64,000 bases of DNA from NCBI RefSeq assembly GCF_014898815.1, contig NW_026515539.1:124001-188000 (forward strand), read 5' to 3'. Shown here piece by piece: positions 31,601 to 43,822 of the stretch; positions within the stretch are counted from its first letter, which is position 1; each line of letters opens with the position of its first letter. The stretch is from Panonychus citri (Eukaryota > Arthropoda > Arachnida > Trombidiformes > Tetranychidae). The translations under genes and the position numbers were made by a program. Below the pieces are notes generated by a model that had not been told where the DNA came from, ran no database searches, and saw nothing but the letters and a program-made list of their open reading frames with translations.

Positions 31601-34301
31601 CAGTTACTGATATTTTCATTTTCTCTGAGATTTTCCTAATCATTTTCCTCCTTTTGAAACAATAATAACAAAAAACAATAGATATCAAGGTAACTATTAT
31701 ATTCTGATATTTATGTATGAGCAATTGCAATTATTATATATTGTTATGATTACTATCAACAGATTGTTATCAATTCAGTTATTTATTTATCCTGTCAGAA
31801 ATATTATTATATTTACCATGTGTTTATATAGTAATCATGTTTATCTATCATGTAATAATATTGAATTCTGATCACAATTCTGAATCTTTATTATTATTAC
31901 TGTTGTTGTTATCGACATTTAGATTTTGTTGATTTTTATTCAAATTTTTTTCTTCTCTTCTCATCAATTTCCGTTCCAATATCCATGTTGACTTGAAACT
32001 CATTCCAGTTTCATGATGTACAACATTCAAATATCAATGATTTATATTGATAAATGTGAATATAAGTTCATTCAATTGATTCATATTGATCAGTAAACTA
32101 AAAATAATATTAGTTTCATATTGATTGTAATCAAACTGATTAACAAAATGGATTCGTGTCTTTTATCAACAAATTGAAAATTAACATGGTCAACATTTCA
32201 AAGCAATTTCATTTGATTGACATTTTAAAGTGACCACTAATCAACTGATTGGTTTATATTTTTGTTTACTTTCCATTGGTCATCCATTATCATCATCATG
32301 TTTTGTTGATGTTGTTGTTGTTTTGCTTTGATATTGTTGATTAAATCAACTGATTGCGTGATTAACTTTCATATCCCATGTATACCTCTGGGTCTCATTA
32401 ATGGTGAAAGGTTGAGTAATATTTTTTTTGTGAACAGTTCGATGGTGGGAGTGGGTGGTAAAAAAGTTCGAATTTTTTTTTCTTCTCTTTGCATTTTCTA
32501 TTACTTTCGATAATATTTACAGTCAATTGGTTTCTGATCGATATTAATGTTACTTTATCCAAGGTAAAGAACTGATAGGTGTCGAATTTTTTTCTCTTCT
32601 TAGAACTTTTTTTTCGAGAAATTTTTTCTTACTCGATAATGAGGTTACTTTTATTAGAGAGAGAGAGAGAGAGAGAGAGTGTTAATGAAAACTGATCACT
32701 TTCTGGTAACAATGGTAACAATTTATTGATCTACTGTTGGTTAACAGTTACTTGATTATTACCATCAATGGGATTTGTTACTAATTGTTTACAGATCAAT
32801 TAGTGACCAATCAATCAATCAATCACTTGTTTGTCATCAATGATACTCTCATGTTTATAATGGATTAGTTTTCATTGTTGTTCAATCTGATCATTTAAAT
32901 TATATGTTTGATTAGGTGAATGAGATTATTAATTTACCTGAATTTTCAAGTTCAACATGAGGACAACTACAATCCTTTGTGATTAAATCATAATCATTGT
33001 TAATTAATGGTGATGTTTCCGATGATGATGATGATGACTTTGTTTTACCTCCTCCTCCCGTTGTTAGAGCTGTGATTGAGGATGAAGTTGATGATGATGA
33101 AAGTGTTGGAGATGTTGATGAGATGATTGTTTTAGCGATTGGACAATGTGAACATTTTGTCTGAAAACCAGCATGGTGATGATGAGGATAAAGATGAAGA
33201 TAAGGAGGATGTTGAGAGTGAGAGGGATGATGATTGTGAAAATGATGAGGACTCATATCAGTACAGGAAAGATGATGATGGCGATAAGGATGATGAGGAA
33301 GATGATATAGATTATGATGAGCATGTGAATGATTATTTAAATTATTTGATCCAATGGTTGATGGTGTTGTTGTTGCTGTTGGTGAATTGGGTGTTGGTTG
33401 AGTTTGGGTGTTACTACAAAGTCCATTAGATTTTGATGTACCAATTGAACCATTTGATTCATCAAAAATCTGATCATCATCGTTCACCATCAATTTATCA
33501 CCATGAACATGATGATGATGGTAAAGGTGATGATGACCAGTGGTCATTGAATCAATTTCATTTTCACCCTTTGAACCACTTCGAGTTACATTTAACACTC
33601 CCAATTCTCTCAGCTGTTGTTGCCTAATATCATCATAATAATCAGGGACCAGGAAACGTTGAACTTGATTCAGGGCGTGACCCATTCGAGTATAAGCCTC
33701 AGCCGGAGGGGCAAAGGTACTAATCTCAACATGAAGATCCTCTTTCAGGTGAAGATACTTTGGATTACCTGAGCTGGTCAGTTCTTCCTCCTGAGTTGAA
33801 CAAATGAGAAAAATTTTCTAAATTAACAAAATGTTGAATTTTACTTTTTCCTCTGAACTTTTTTATTTACCTTTTTCTTATCTCTCATTGACCCTTTACC
33901 CAGAATCGCCATCTTGGTCTGAGTCTCTTCCTGTAACCATTTCAATGAGTTACCTTTGGGTCCTAAAAGTTTCCCTATGAAATTATACTAAACCATAACA
34001 GTTAATTATCACAATTAATCTCTCAGATTATCAATAATCTTACATTTGGATGATCTTTAACTGGTACGATAACCTTAATTGTTATCTTAATTGGTCGACC
34101 CTTGTGAAGCTCAAGTAATGTTGTTGTTGGTAGATTTTGATTGTTACAGTTAATTGTTGATGAACATGATACATTATTAAATGTAAATTGATCATGATCA
34201 TGATGATTAATATCGCTGCTATTATTATTCTTGTTGTTAGTTATCGAGGATAAATGTTCAGAAAATGAACCACTCGAACTTTTAGAATTATTATCGATCA
34301 T
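28692..34301 (-). CDS. Sam68/KHDRBS-like STAR RNA-binding protein
   Basis: Exons at 34044-34301, 33871-33987 and 32938-33790 splice cleanly and encode one KH domain with STAR flanks: KITIKVIVPVKDHPN then YNFIGKLLGPKGNSLKWLQ (the GPKG loop binds RNA), MAILGKGSMRDKKK, EEELTSSGNPKYLHLKEDLH, PPAEAYTRMGHALNQVQRFL and the QUA2-like DDIRQQQLRELGVLN. Such proteins bind U/A-rich RNA in the nucleus and regulate splicing. After the KH domain come long His-rich and Ser-rich low-complexity regions and two Cys pairs (CSHC, CSC). The third exon ends in phase 1 at a GTAAAT donor. The best downstream partner is 28692-28798 after a pyrimidine-rich TTTTCTTTTACTCCAG acceptor, giving DETWNPKRTHCKVNRNNQ and a final Cys, about 444 residues in all. 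That last exon lies across a 4.1-kb intron and is tentative. The start at 34301 could be extended upstream. Confidence 0.75.
28799..32937. other. Long AT-rich intron of the Sam68-like gene
   Basis: No exon was recognised in 4.1 kb. The region has a GA microsatellite (32657-32679), an imperfect inverted repeat with TTTTGTTGTTA arms (31277-31310) and many CAATTA/TAATTG words. If the terminal exon at 28692 is wrong, the true 3' exon should lie here. Confidence 0.45.
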
Positions 34302-35787
34302 CCGATTATCTTGTTCGATTATTTTTTTCTCTCTCTCTCTTTCTCTTCTTTGGTTATTATTTTCTTATTATTGTTCAGAATTAAAGTTCTAAATGAACTT
34401 TGAATTTTCTCTTCTTCGAATTGAACCTTTTTTCCTCTTCTTCGACTTTTCTCCTCTATTTTTTTCGCCTCCTCCTCTTGTTATATTTTTCCACCGCCAC
34501 CTAACCTCCTCCTCGCCCTCTATTCAACTGAATAATGATTTTCCCTCCTGATGAACAAAAAAAAACCATCAAATGATAAAAATAATCATGGAAAACTTAT
34601 CATCAACATGATCATCACCATCATCATGGTTCAATTGAGTTAAATCATCATGAAAACATTGAGAGTCAATTTGATTGTAATCAAATTGTTTCTTCATTTG
34701 TTCAAGCAAAATCAAGAGAAAAAAAAAGTTCATTGATTAACTTGAAACATTCACAATTCTAATCATTTATCTTATCATAATTGTCACCATAATGATGATG
34801 AAACAAATCAATTAGTTGATATTTGGTTAATCACTTACCTTTAAAACTTAATCAGCATTACTTTTGATTGTCCAATTGTGTTGATCCATAATCACAATCA
34901 AAGACAGACAAAAAGTGAGAGAGACACAATCAATTTTAATATTAACTAACCAATAGAGGTAAATGATAAATTGTATATTTATGAATATTCATTAACCACC
35001 AGAACAATTAAATTAATGATAAATGTTGAAAATCAGATATCCTTATCCATTGGTGTTGAATGGGGCAAAAGTTAATTGCTGATTTAAATGAAAAAGTTGA
35101 TTATTAAGTCACAAAAATAACAATAATCACCATGTTTTCATTTTCAGTGTTTCCATGTTGATTGTTAATGATTATCAATGATTCAAGTGATTCAAGTTAA
35201 CTTATGTTGCTTAATGGTTACCAGGAAGATGAAAAAATAACCAAATCATAAAATAATATATAAAAAAGGTTCAGTTAAATGCTGAATTCATGAGCAGACT
35301 CATTGATTACTCATGGTTATCATGGTTATCGTACAACTGAATTATATTAACTTGATGATTATTATTGTAATGCTATGAACAATCAGATTATCGTTTGATT
35401 ATTATGGTTAAAACAATAATTGTTGATTTAATTTCCATTTCCGTAAATCCAGTTAATGACAATGTTGGGAGTGATTATTATCGACTTGAAGACTTAGAAC
35501 TTTTTTTTTTCTTCTCGATTTTGTTTTCTCTTCTCAGGATTGAGACTTTGACTTTACAAAAGGGATTAACAATTAATTAGGATTAGATTTATGAGAACAA
35601 TTTGCTAATTACAATTGGTTACAATTAATTTTCACGATAATAAATAAGTAATATAATTGACAATTAGTAAAGTTTTAAGTTTTACCAAAGAGATGAAACT
35701 TTTTTTTAATTGCACTTAATTGTTTACAGATATGAAAGTTGTGATAATCAATTGGGTTGTAAGTTGATTGTTGGACTGATTTACTGA
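34302..35787. other. Intergenic, upstream of the Sam68-like gene
   Basis: Pyrimidine-rich (TTCTCTT) just upstream of the start, then AT-rich DNA with GAT/ATC repeats. No gene seen. Confidence 0.4.
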
Positions 35788-36159
35788 TCATGTTTTAATT
35801 TGTGTCTCGTTGAGGGCTGAATATGCATCGTTAAGGGTACGATTAAGCCAACTTTTCTCCCACCATGATACACCCACCGTTGAATTTGATGGGAACAACT
35901 CACTGATTGGATTGACCACCGCAGTGTTAAAGGTCCGACGGATGTCATAAGGAAGTGACCTGAGAAATTCAATGAAATCATCAACTGTCCGAATGAAGTT
36001 GACGAAAGTGTTCATAATTCCAGGCGAATCATTTGCTTTTGGTTCAATTGCAGGCTGGGAATTGTCAACATGATAACAACAGTTGGGCTGAATAATCATC
36101 ATCATCATCATGAAAATCACCATGAAAATATAACATAAACTTTGAACATTAGTCTCCAT
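35788..36159 (-). CDS. Small predicted secreted protein, unknown family
   Basis: An uninterrupted frame of about 123 residues starts METNVQSLCYIFMVIF, followed by a run of five Met and IIQPN, a plausible signal peptide. The mature part has an amphipathic stretch (IMNTFVNFIRTVDDFIEFLR), a proposed N-glycosylation sequon NST and two near the end (LNRT, LNET), and only two adjacent Cys (CC) close to the signal cleavage area. It has no membrane anchor after the signal. No family was recognised. It lies between two larger genes and ends 725 bases from the divergently transcribed receptor gene start. Confidence 0.55.
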   Translation of the reverse strand: METNVQSLCYIFMVIFMMMMMIIQPNCCYHVDNSQPAIEPKANDSPGIMNTFVNFIRTVDDFIEFLRSLPYDIRRTFNTAVVNPISELFPSNSTVGVSWWEKSWLNRTLNDAYSALNETQIKT

Positions 36160-36884
36160 GATTTGATTATTTTTCGGGTGTAACAATTAACAAGTTTCCA
36201 CTTCAATTAATGATCAACTAATTGATGAGACAAGAAATTTATTGACAATCAATTGATGAGATGATGATGATCAAGGTACCCTCATGATGATTATCATTAT
36301 AATTGCTCAGAATTTAATTTTTCTTCATTAACAATAAAGGTTATTAGTTATGCAAATTTGGCTCAATGTTGCAAATTATTAATTGTCATTAGACAACAAA
36401 CAGAAATCACAATCATTAATTGTGTTAACCTTGAATAGCTAATTGTAAAGACATTGGGATTACATGTTAATCATTTAATTGTGCAATTAAATTAAGTTTT
36501 AAAAAATATTAAATCTTTACCCGATTAACCTAAATATCAATAATTGAAAAAAAAAAGTTTTTCTTTGTCCTAATTGTTTATCATCATTAACTTTAAAACA
36601 ATCACCAATGATTAAAATAGCTTGATTGTTACTGTTGATTGTTGGAAACAATTAATCAATATTCCAATAGTATTTAATAGGATTTAAATCTGTAAATTAA
36701 GATAAAAGAAACATTAATAACAACAATTAACTTTATTAAAATCCGATGTGTCTATTGATTAAAGTTGCTACTGATTCTGCTGATTGAATACAATTAAAGT
36801 GAACTAAATTCAGTTTATTCAAGGAGTTACCATTGAAATTGTTAATACTTTTAATTGTATGGAAATGATTGTTAATTGTTGACT
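36160..36884. other. Divergent intergenic region
   Basis: Separates the small secreted gene (minus) and the ionotropic receptor (plus). Very AT-rich, with repeated ACAATTAA-type words. No TATA box or exon could be assigned. Confidence 0.4.
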
Positions 36885-38276
36885 ATGTTAAGGGTTGGAT
36901 TAATTGATAGATTTCCATTGATTTTCATTGATAATATCACCCAAACAGTTAAAGGTCCTTTGCTTGAATATGTTGGTAAACGGATCAGTATAATTGGCCG
37001 CGGGCTAAATTTAACTTGGTCAGTTGCTGGTCATAATAATCGTGGTTGTATTGAAGGTGTTTGTCACCATGTCGCACGAAGTATTCAATTAAATCGTAAT
37101 GATATTTGTTCAGAATCGACGCAATTGTTTTTGTTTGATAGCATTTATCCAAATATAACAATTTCGCCGCCGATTATGGAACTGGACTGTGCTTTTTTAT
37201 CGTATTTAGTTACTCCACCTAAACGGCGATTTAGTGACATCTTGACCACTCTTCGGGTTTTCACCGCATCAACGATGATCTTTCTTATCACTCTACTGAC
37301 CCTTGCGTTTATATTGAGAAATTTTTCTATTTGGTCACCGATTTTTTATCGACGGTTTAGTGAAAAAATTTCCGACCGATCTGCTAAAGCGCCGACATTT
37401 TCATCTCAGTTTTTGCCTAAACTCGCTGGTTGCATATTGACTTTAGCTTTACTTCAATTCCAGACATTTTATTCAGCCAGTTTTCAGACTAATCTGGTCA
37501 GTATAAAGCAAATGGAACCCGTCATATCGATCAGCGATCTTGTCTCTCGAAATCTTCGTGCTTACGTTTCAACGACTTCCAATTGCTATCGAGGTTTACT
37601 CAATGGTAAAAACTATCACATCAATCAGCGTGTCCATGATTCACTTATAATCAATCGTAATAGCGACCTAACCCTTTTGGCCAGTCACACGATCTCTAAA
37701 TTTCCTCTGGCCGTTTTCTTTGGTAACTCAATTGAACTCAACATAATTCGAAAGGCATTCTCAGGTCATCCTAACCTTTACAGTCCAACAATAGTTAAAG
37801 TTAAATCGAGTACAATACAAGATATTTATATGTATTCGACTCTCATTTCCCCTTCACTTAGTGACCTTCTTATTTCACGATTTCATTCCGTTCTTGAGAA
37901 TGATCTTTTCTGGAACAAACAAAACGCTATTTATGCCGACGAATCGAGAGCTTATAATGAATATCAGAAAAGACACTTATCAGTTGGCTTTCGAACTCTC
38001 GAAGTGGAAAACTACCAATATGTTACTGGAATTTACCTGACAATCATAACCTCACCTTTAATTGTATTCTCCATCTTCAGAATGATCAACAAATTGATCC
38101 AATTTTTTTCCAAATTTTCTAAAGAAAAAACTTCAATCACAATTACAGAAACAAATGAATCCATTATAAACATTCACTCGGCTTCAAGTGAGAAACGACC
38201 TTACCTCAATTTGATCATGATAAAAAATCATTCTGATAATAATAATCATCTGCTTATATCAAATGTCAAGAACTGA
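36885..38276 (+). CDS. Divergent ionotropic receptor (iGluR-related), intronless
   Basis: About 463 residues in one exon. The ATG at 36885 is the first in frame after a TAA at 36873. Order of parts: ligand-binding S1 half (LRVGLIDRFPLIFIDN...LLEYVGKRISIIGRGLNLTW), first membrane helix (TASTMIFLITLLTLAFIL), a pore-side loop, second helix with the iGluR-like gate LLQFQTFYSASFQTNLVS in place of SYTANLAAF, the S2 half, and a last helix YVTGIYLTIITSPLIVFSIF followed by a cytoplasmic tail. It has no amino-terminal domain, as in divergent arthropod IRs used in taste and chemosensation. The usual glutamate-binding Arg/Thr/Asp set was not evident, also typical of divergent IRs. The ligand is unknown. 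Confidence 0.8.
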   Translation: MLRVGLIDRFPLIFIDNITQTVKGPLLEYVGKRISIIGRGLNLTWSVAGHNNRGCIEGVCHHVARSIQLNRNDICSESTQLFLFDSIYPNITISPPIMELDCAFLSYLVTPPKRRFSDILTTLRVFTASTMIFLITLLTLAFILRNFSIWSPIFYRRFSEKISDRSAKAPTFSSQFLPKLAGCILTLALLQFQTFYSASFQTNLVSIKQMEPVISISDLVSRNLRAYVSTTSNCYRGLLNGKNYHINQRVHDSLIINRNSDLTLLASHTISKFPLAVFFGNSIELNIIRKAFSGHPNLYSPTIVKVKSSTIQDIYMYSTLISPSLSDLLISRFHSVLENDLFWNKQNAIYADESRAYNEYQKRHLSVGFRTLEVENYQYVTGIYLTIITSPLIVFSIFRMINKLIQFFSKFSKEKTSITITETNESIINIHSASSEKRPYLNLIMIKNHSDNNNHLLISNVKN

Positions 38277-39683
38277 AATCAATTAACAAACAATTAGCAA
38301 AGTTAATTGATTTCAACTTGGAAAAAAATTCGTCGACAACAGCGACATCTATTATGTGGTTTTCTCACTATCAAGTTGAATGAGAAAATTTTTCAACACT
38401 AATTAACATTTAATTGTTGTAATTAATTATCACTGTTTGTTCATTTTTTCCCCTTAAACAATTTAATCAGAGCTTTTTGTTTTCTCAAGTCCAATTAGTA
38501 TCGTAATGATTTCCTCTTAATTGTTGGAATACAAAATTAAATAATTTGAAAATTTTTTTCTTCCATTGTTGATGATTACTGTTAATTCAACAATTAAGTG
38601 ACCTATTAACTGAATAAATAGTTGATTTAATTGTTTACTAATTGAAGGGTAAGTGGAAAAGTTTTGATTAACTTTTTTTTTCTCTTCATTTTGTTGATCA
38701 ACAGTCACAATTAAAATTTGTGTCTTTTATTTTTGTTTACAATTTAATCTTGATCAAAGTGATCAAAGTAAAAGTTAAATTGCAACTTTTGTTTCATTTG
38801 ATTTTTCAATTATAATAATACAATTAATTTGTTTTTTACTCTAGCAATTTACCTTGCGAATCAACAATAATTAGGTTAATTAACTTTACAATTAACTATT
38901 GTATATATTACATGATATTAATATCTGAATGATTATTATTACATCAATATATATATTAGATTAATTAAATTTTGTTGATTCTAATAATATTAGTTATGTT
39001 TTTTTCATCATGAATTAATTAAATTAAGTTAATTTTAAGCATTAAATTTTTTGTTTCTTCTTGTAGTTAATTGTTAACATTACTCTGTAAATTATAAATA
39101 TAAATTATATATCGTCTCTGATATCTCACTGAAGGCATAACTATTATATTATAATAATTGATTTCATTTAATTATGTTGGTTGTGCAAATATCTGGGAAA
39201 GCAATTAGTTAATTAATTGGATGACGATGATGATGTTCATGTTGATGATGATGATGATGATCAAGATGATGACCAGAAATGATGATAGTAGTTAAGTCCA
39301 CTCTGCTTGATTAGTGTTTAAATGGCAGAAAAATTAAAATTTTTTTCTTCTTCTTGTAATTTGTTGACTTAAAAACTTATATATACTTTTTTTTTCACCA
39401 GAGGATATTAGTAATTAGTGTAGATTAATTAATCATAATAATATTTGTTTATAATAATGATAAGAATTAAAATCAGCTCATGGTTGTGGTTTGTTTTTGT
39501 AGCATTTATCCTCTTGTCTTTGACTTTCTCGCTTTCTCTCCGCCTCTCTCACTTTCCTTGTGAAGGGTGGGAGAGGTAAATGAAGAGACATGAAGAGAGA
39601 GAGAGGTAGAGTAAGGTGGGTATATTGGAAGGCGGTGGTAACAATTTGATGAAAGGAGTTGAGGCTCATGGCTTTTAATTCAA
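38277..39683. other. Intergenic between convergent receptor and LAPTM-like genes
   Basis: No gene seen. A stretch at 38318-38353 (TTGGAAAAAAATTC ... GCGACATCTATT) resembles the inner part of an inverted-repeat element at 42942-43006. GAT-rich tracts lie around 39225-39290. Confidence 0.4.
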
Positions 39684-40360
39684 TTAACTGGAGTCATTGG
39701 TGGTGGTGGTGGTTGTGTGGGTGGTGGTTGTATCACATGTTGAACTTGAATTATCAATATTGGTTCCACCGACATCATGATTACTGGTCAATTGATAACT
39801 TGAATCGTAATTTGAATCATTTTGGCTGCTTGGAGGATGATGACTAGTTGTCGTCTCACTAAATGAACTTTTATCAGCTGAACATTTCTCTGAAGATGAA
39901 CCTTTATTATCTTCACCTGATCCTGAAAGCTGATTAACATTATGATAATCATTAGTTTGAAGGTGAGATGAATTATTAAAATGATGCTGTTGTCCCTCTC
40001 TTATTGTATTATTATGTGAATCCGTTATCGTTATTGGTTCAGTTACGCTTGTGATGTTATTGTTAACTTGATTTTCTCCAGGTATCATTTGATAGTTTTT
40101 AATTGCTGAATCATAATCTGGTGGTGGATTCAGTTTGGTTGCAGTTTCATAATCAGGAGGAGCCATGGCACTGGGAGTTGTGACAATCTCAGAGGGAACA
40201 GTTATCTAAATAAAAGAGAAAAAAATAAATCAATTAAAAGTCAATGAAACAATGATTCTTTTTTTCCATCATGAAAACAATTGAAATAACTGAATTAGCG
40301 TGAAAACAAAGAGACATAACTATACCTCTCTCTCATCCTCCATCTTTCAATCATCACTAA

Positions 40361-40396
<36 letters not shown>

Positions 40397-42744
40397 GACG
40401 AAAGTTGCCCAAGGGTTAAATACTGAGAAACAAATAAAAAAGCCCCTAAGGCTATAAGAAGTAGCCAGAACTTTGAATTTTAGGTTCCGTATGATTATTA
40501 TGAAGAAAGGGATTTATATTAATCGTAATTAAGTTAATTGCTTCATTTCTATTATCCTACCGGTTCATTCAATGAAGATTCATTCTCTTCATTATTTTCC
40601 CTTCATAAGATTTTGTTTTTCTCTTCCTCATCTTTTACTTTTCTGGTTCACCTGAAATAAAGTAGTAACATTCAAATAACAATATAACAATTAAATATTA
40701 ATAAAAGACTTTAACTTCTTGTCATGATGATGATAATGAGCCTTGGAATTACTCATTCAATAAAGATGAGCAACATTCAGAACTTTCCAGTGAAAACTTT
40801 ACAATCAATTGCTCAAAATCAGTAAAAATTTGACGCTGAAAACATTTTGTTACATGTAAAGTTGTGAAAAAAAAATCAAACTCATGCAACTTTATTTCCA
40901 ATCTTAATTAGTCTTATTGTGTGAGTTTCCATCATCATCATCATCATCTTTTTCTCCCTTCCATTGTTTATCTAATTTGTTATGGTTCCTTTGTTTTTTT
41001 CATTTATATAACTTCCTGTTAACGGTGGAAGAGGTTATTGTTATTTCTCAATTGTTTACTAACAAGTTTTGATGTAAACATTTTATGTAATATAAATTAT
41101 GATGATAAGATGGACTATGAAATAGTATTGTTATAATGATGATAACTTACCTCAACTCCTCTAAGATGATAAGGTATATGTAAGGGAATAACCGCTTCTT
41201 TAAGCTTTAAATAGCGATAACATTTCCATATAACACAGATAAAATATAATTGATAGAGAAATTCAATGAGAGCCATGAAAATGGATGAAGTGTAAGCCGT
41301 AGTTGGATCAGATGATGACCATAGGCGTTTCATTTCACCTCCCCAGGTTCTACCATTGGACTCATATTGTGAGATATGAGGTGAAAAGCATAACATGGAA
41401 ATGGATGCGGGAAGGGAGAAGAAAAAAATGTAAAGTTTAACACCAAAAAAGGGCATCAGGTAAGATGGACGAGATTTCGTTACACCATAGATTAATAGAG
41501 CTGAGACAATGGCCATCATTAGACTGACCATCATGTTTAATGAGGTTGTTGTTGATCGATGAAGATCAATCATACGTCTTTCATCTTCATGGTATTGGGT
41601 GTAATCCTCGAAGTGTAGAACGATACTCAAAAGAGAAGAGATCTGAAAAGAAAAGAAAAGAAAAGAAAATGATAAAGTTAATCAACTCATTTCGTTACAA
41701 GATAGAAAAGGAAACAATTGAAAATGAATAACAGAACAAGGAGCTGATTCAGATTATCCATAAAATCTTAATAACTAGTAACACTTTTTTGTTCTGCCAA
41801 AAAAATATAATAATCAAGGTCAATCTCAGATGATCATCAAAATCTGAACTTGAACAAAATGTTATATTTTAATTGGTGCGTGTGAGTATGTGTACTTTGA
41901 ACAGAGTATATTTCGTATTTAGTTATCAATCGTTTTCTATCCCCTTTTTATGTTTTGTCTAATCCATAAAGAGTATACACTTTGAAGCCATAGCAACTTA
42001 ATAACAGTCTATATAAAGGTAATAAATAATAATAGAAAAGTGAGAAATATGATCTAACTGAGAGAGAGAGAGAGGGAGGGAGATATGGAGAGATAGTCTC
42101 CAGCAACGAAACAATGATGTAAATCGTAAATGAATTAATGTATAACAATAATAATATATACTAGAGAGAGGGAGAGAGAGAATCAATCTCATAGAATAAT
42201 AAAAAATAAAATAAAAAGGCTCTTTCATTCAGAGATACGGTTATATATTTTTTATTGAATCTCTTCAATCAATGATGATCATCATCATTATTTAATCATT
42301 TGTGATAAAGACTGAAATTGTTGATGGTAGTTCACAAATCAACTAAGAAAATCAAATATTTGTCATCTATTCTCACGGTAATAATGATGATATTATTGTT
42401 TATCTAAGAGGCTTTAAGGTGAGGTCTCAATTAAGGTTTAAAGAGAATAGAAAAAAAAAATATTCTCTTGACCAAAATTTTGGAGAAGGGCAAAAAATTC
42501 TCTGGATTATGATTGGATGTCTGTCTTTTTGTTTCATTAAGGTGGTATCTTAATTGTTAAGTGTTAATCATTCGGAATTGTGATTAAGTTGGGTAAAGAA
42601 AAGGTAAATTAAGATTATCTCACAAGGATAGGAAAAGGTTAAACTTACCAGATGAATAAAGCCAATAATCAGTGAGGTGGGTTGAACATGGAGACAGAGA
42701 CAATGAGAGTATCTTTCAATACTCCGGGTATCAATATTCATCAT
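39684..42744 (-). CDS. Laptm4: LAPTM4-like lysosomal membrane protein with PPxY tail
   Basis: Three phase-0 exons: 42649-42744, 41151-41642 and 39684-40205, giving about 369 residues. Exon 1 has the family start RYSHCLCLHVQPTSLIIG, the Cys/His-containing cytosolic head leading into the first membrane helix. Exon 2 holds the other helices: MMVSLMMAIVSALLIYGV, PFFGVKLYIFFFSLPASISM and ALIEFLYQLYFICVIWKCYRYL. Exon 3 encodes the cytosolic tail with APPDY and PPPDY, the PPxY motifs that recruit Nedd4-type ubiquitin ligases for sorting to lysosomes. Beyond them is an unusually long Ser/Thr/Asn-rich extension ending in a Thr run. Vertebrate LAPTM4 proteins are about 230 residues, so this tail is the main oddity. 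Introns of 1006 and 945 bp are larger than most here. Confidence 0.8.
40357..40396. repeat. ATC trinucleotide microsatellite
   Basis: An uninterrupted run of ATC units in a LAPTM-like intron. Confidence 0.8.
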
Positions 42745-42941
42745 GGTGAGAGACTGATTAAAACACCAACATACACATAAACAGTGATTATATTAGTAGG
42801 TATATACACACACAAACCAATAAATTACGAACGGAAAATGAAATTAAATAAAAACATGAAACAAGAACTAAAAATGATCAAGTGAAAATGGAAAAACCAA
42901 AATGAAAACAAATCGATTTGTCATAAAATCTTTTCCTCTCA

Positions 42942-43006
42942 CCAATAGATGGCGCACATTCATTCAAATTGGAAAAAAGTTCCTCAATCCTGTCGACATC
43001 TATTGG
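42942..43006. repeat. 65-bp element with CCAATAGATG inverted ends
   Basis: CCAATAGATG opens and CATCTATTGG closes the stretch. The inner sequence TTGGAAAAAAGTTC...GTCGACATCTATT resembles 38318-38353. It is possibly a small degraded element; two partial matches only. Confidence 0.4.
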
Positions 43007-43782
43007 ATTATTTATCAACTAAAAACGATGAATGAATTTTCAGTTAATACCTTAGAATTGATATTTCAATAATTTTATCGCCATCTGATAAATTTCAGCT
43101 CGTGGTAAATTGTATTTCTCTAGATGATGAAGTAAAAAGTATCAATTTGGAAAAAATAAATGACATTTTGGAAAAGAAATACAATTAGAAAGAAATTAGT
43201 TTATCGACAAGTATTTATAATGACAGTAAATGGTTTGGACTATTATCTAAATATGATGATGATGTTAAAGATTACATATTGTATTATGATTATCATGTTG
43301 ATGGAGATGATTAAGGTTGATGATAAAAAGAACTTATTTTCTAAATTGTGGGTTTTTAAAGTGAATATTAAAAGGAAGATACAGAAAGAAGAGAGAGAGA
43401 AAGAGGGAGAGAGTGAGAGCAAAATGATTCCATTATCATGAGCATTCAATTAATGGGCTCATTCAGTTGATACAAATCGTTAGAAAATTTTTTTCCTCTT
43501 CCTGATTTCGAACTGAAAATCGAGATAACCTGAATTATGATGAAAAACCATCAAGTGCATCTGTTTCATGGACAAAAATATGAATAAAACAACAAGAGTA
43601 AGAGAAACAATTTTTTTTCCTCATCCTCATCTTTGATTCATCTTGAAAACCACCAACAGCCAACACCCACCAACTCCCACTTATCATCATGATAATCACA
43701 ATGATCTCTATCACCAATGATGACAAAAGTGAATCAAGGTGTTAAATTGAAACAATGATAATAGTAAAAGACGATAACTTTA

Positions 43783-43822
<40 letters not shown>

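Noticed and set aside
33139..33429. Acidic plus-strand frame
   Set aside because: Antisense shadow of the His-rich part of the Sam68-like exon.
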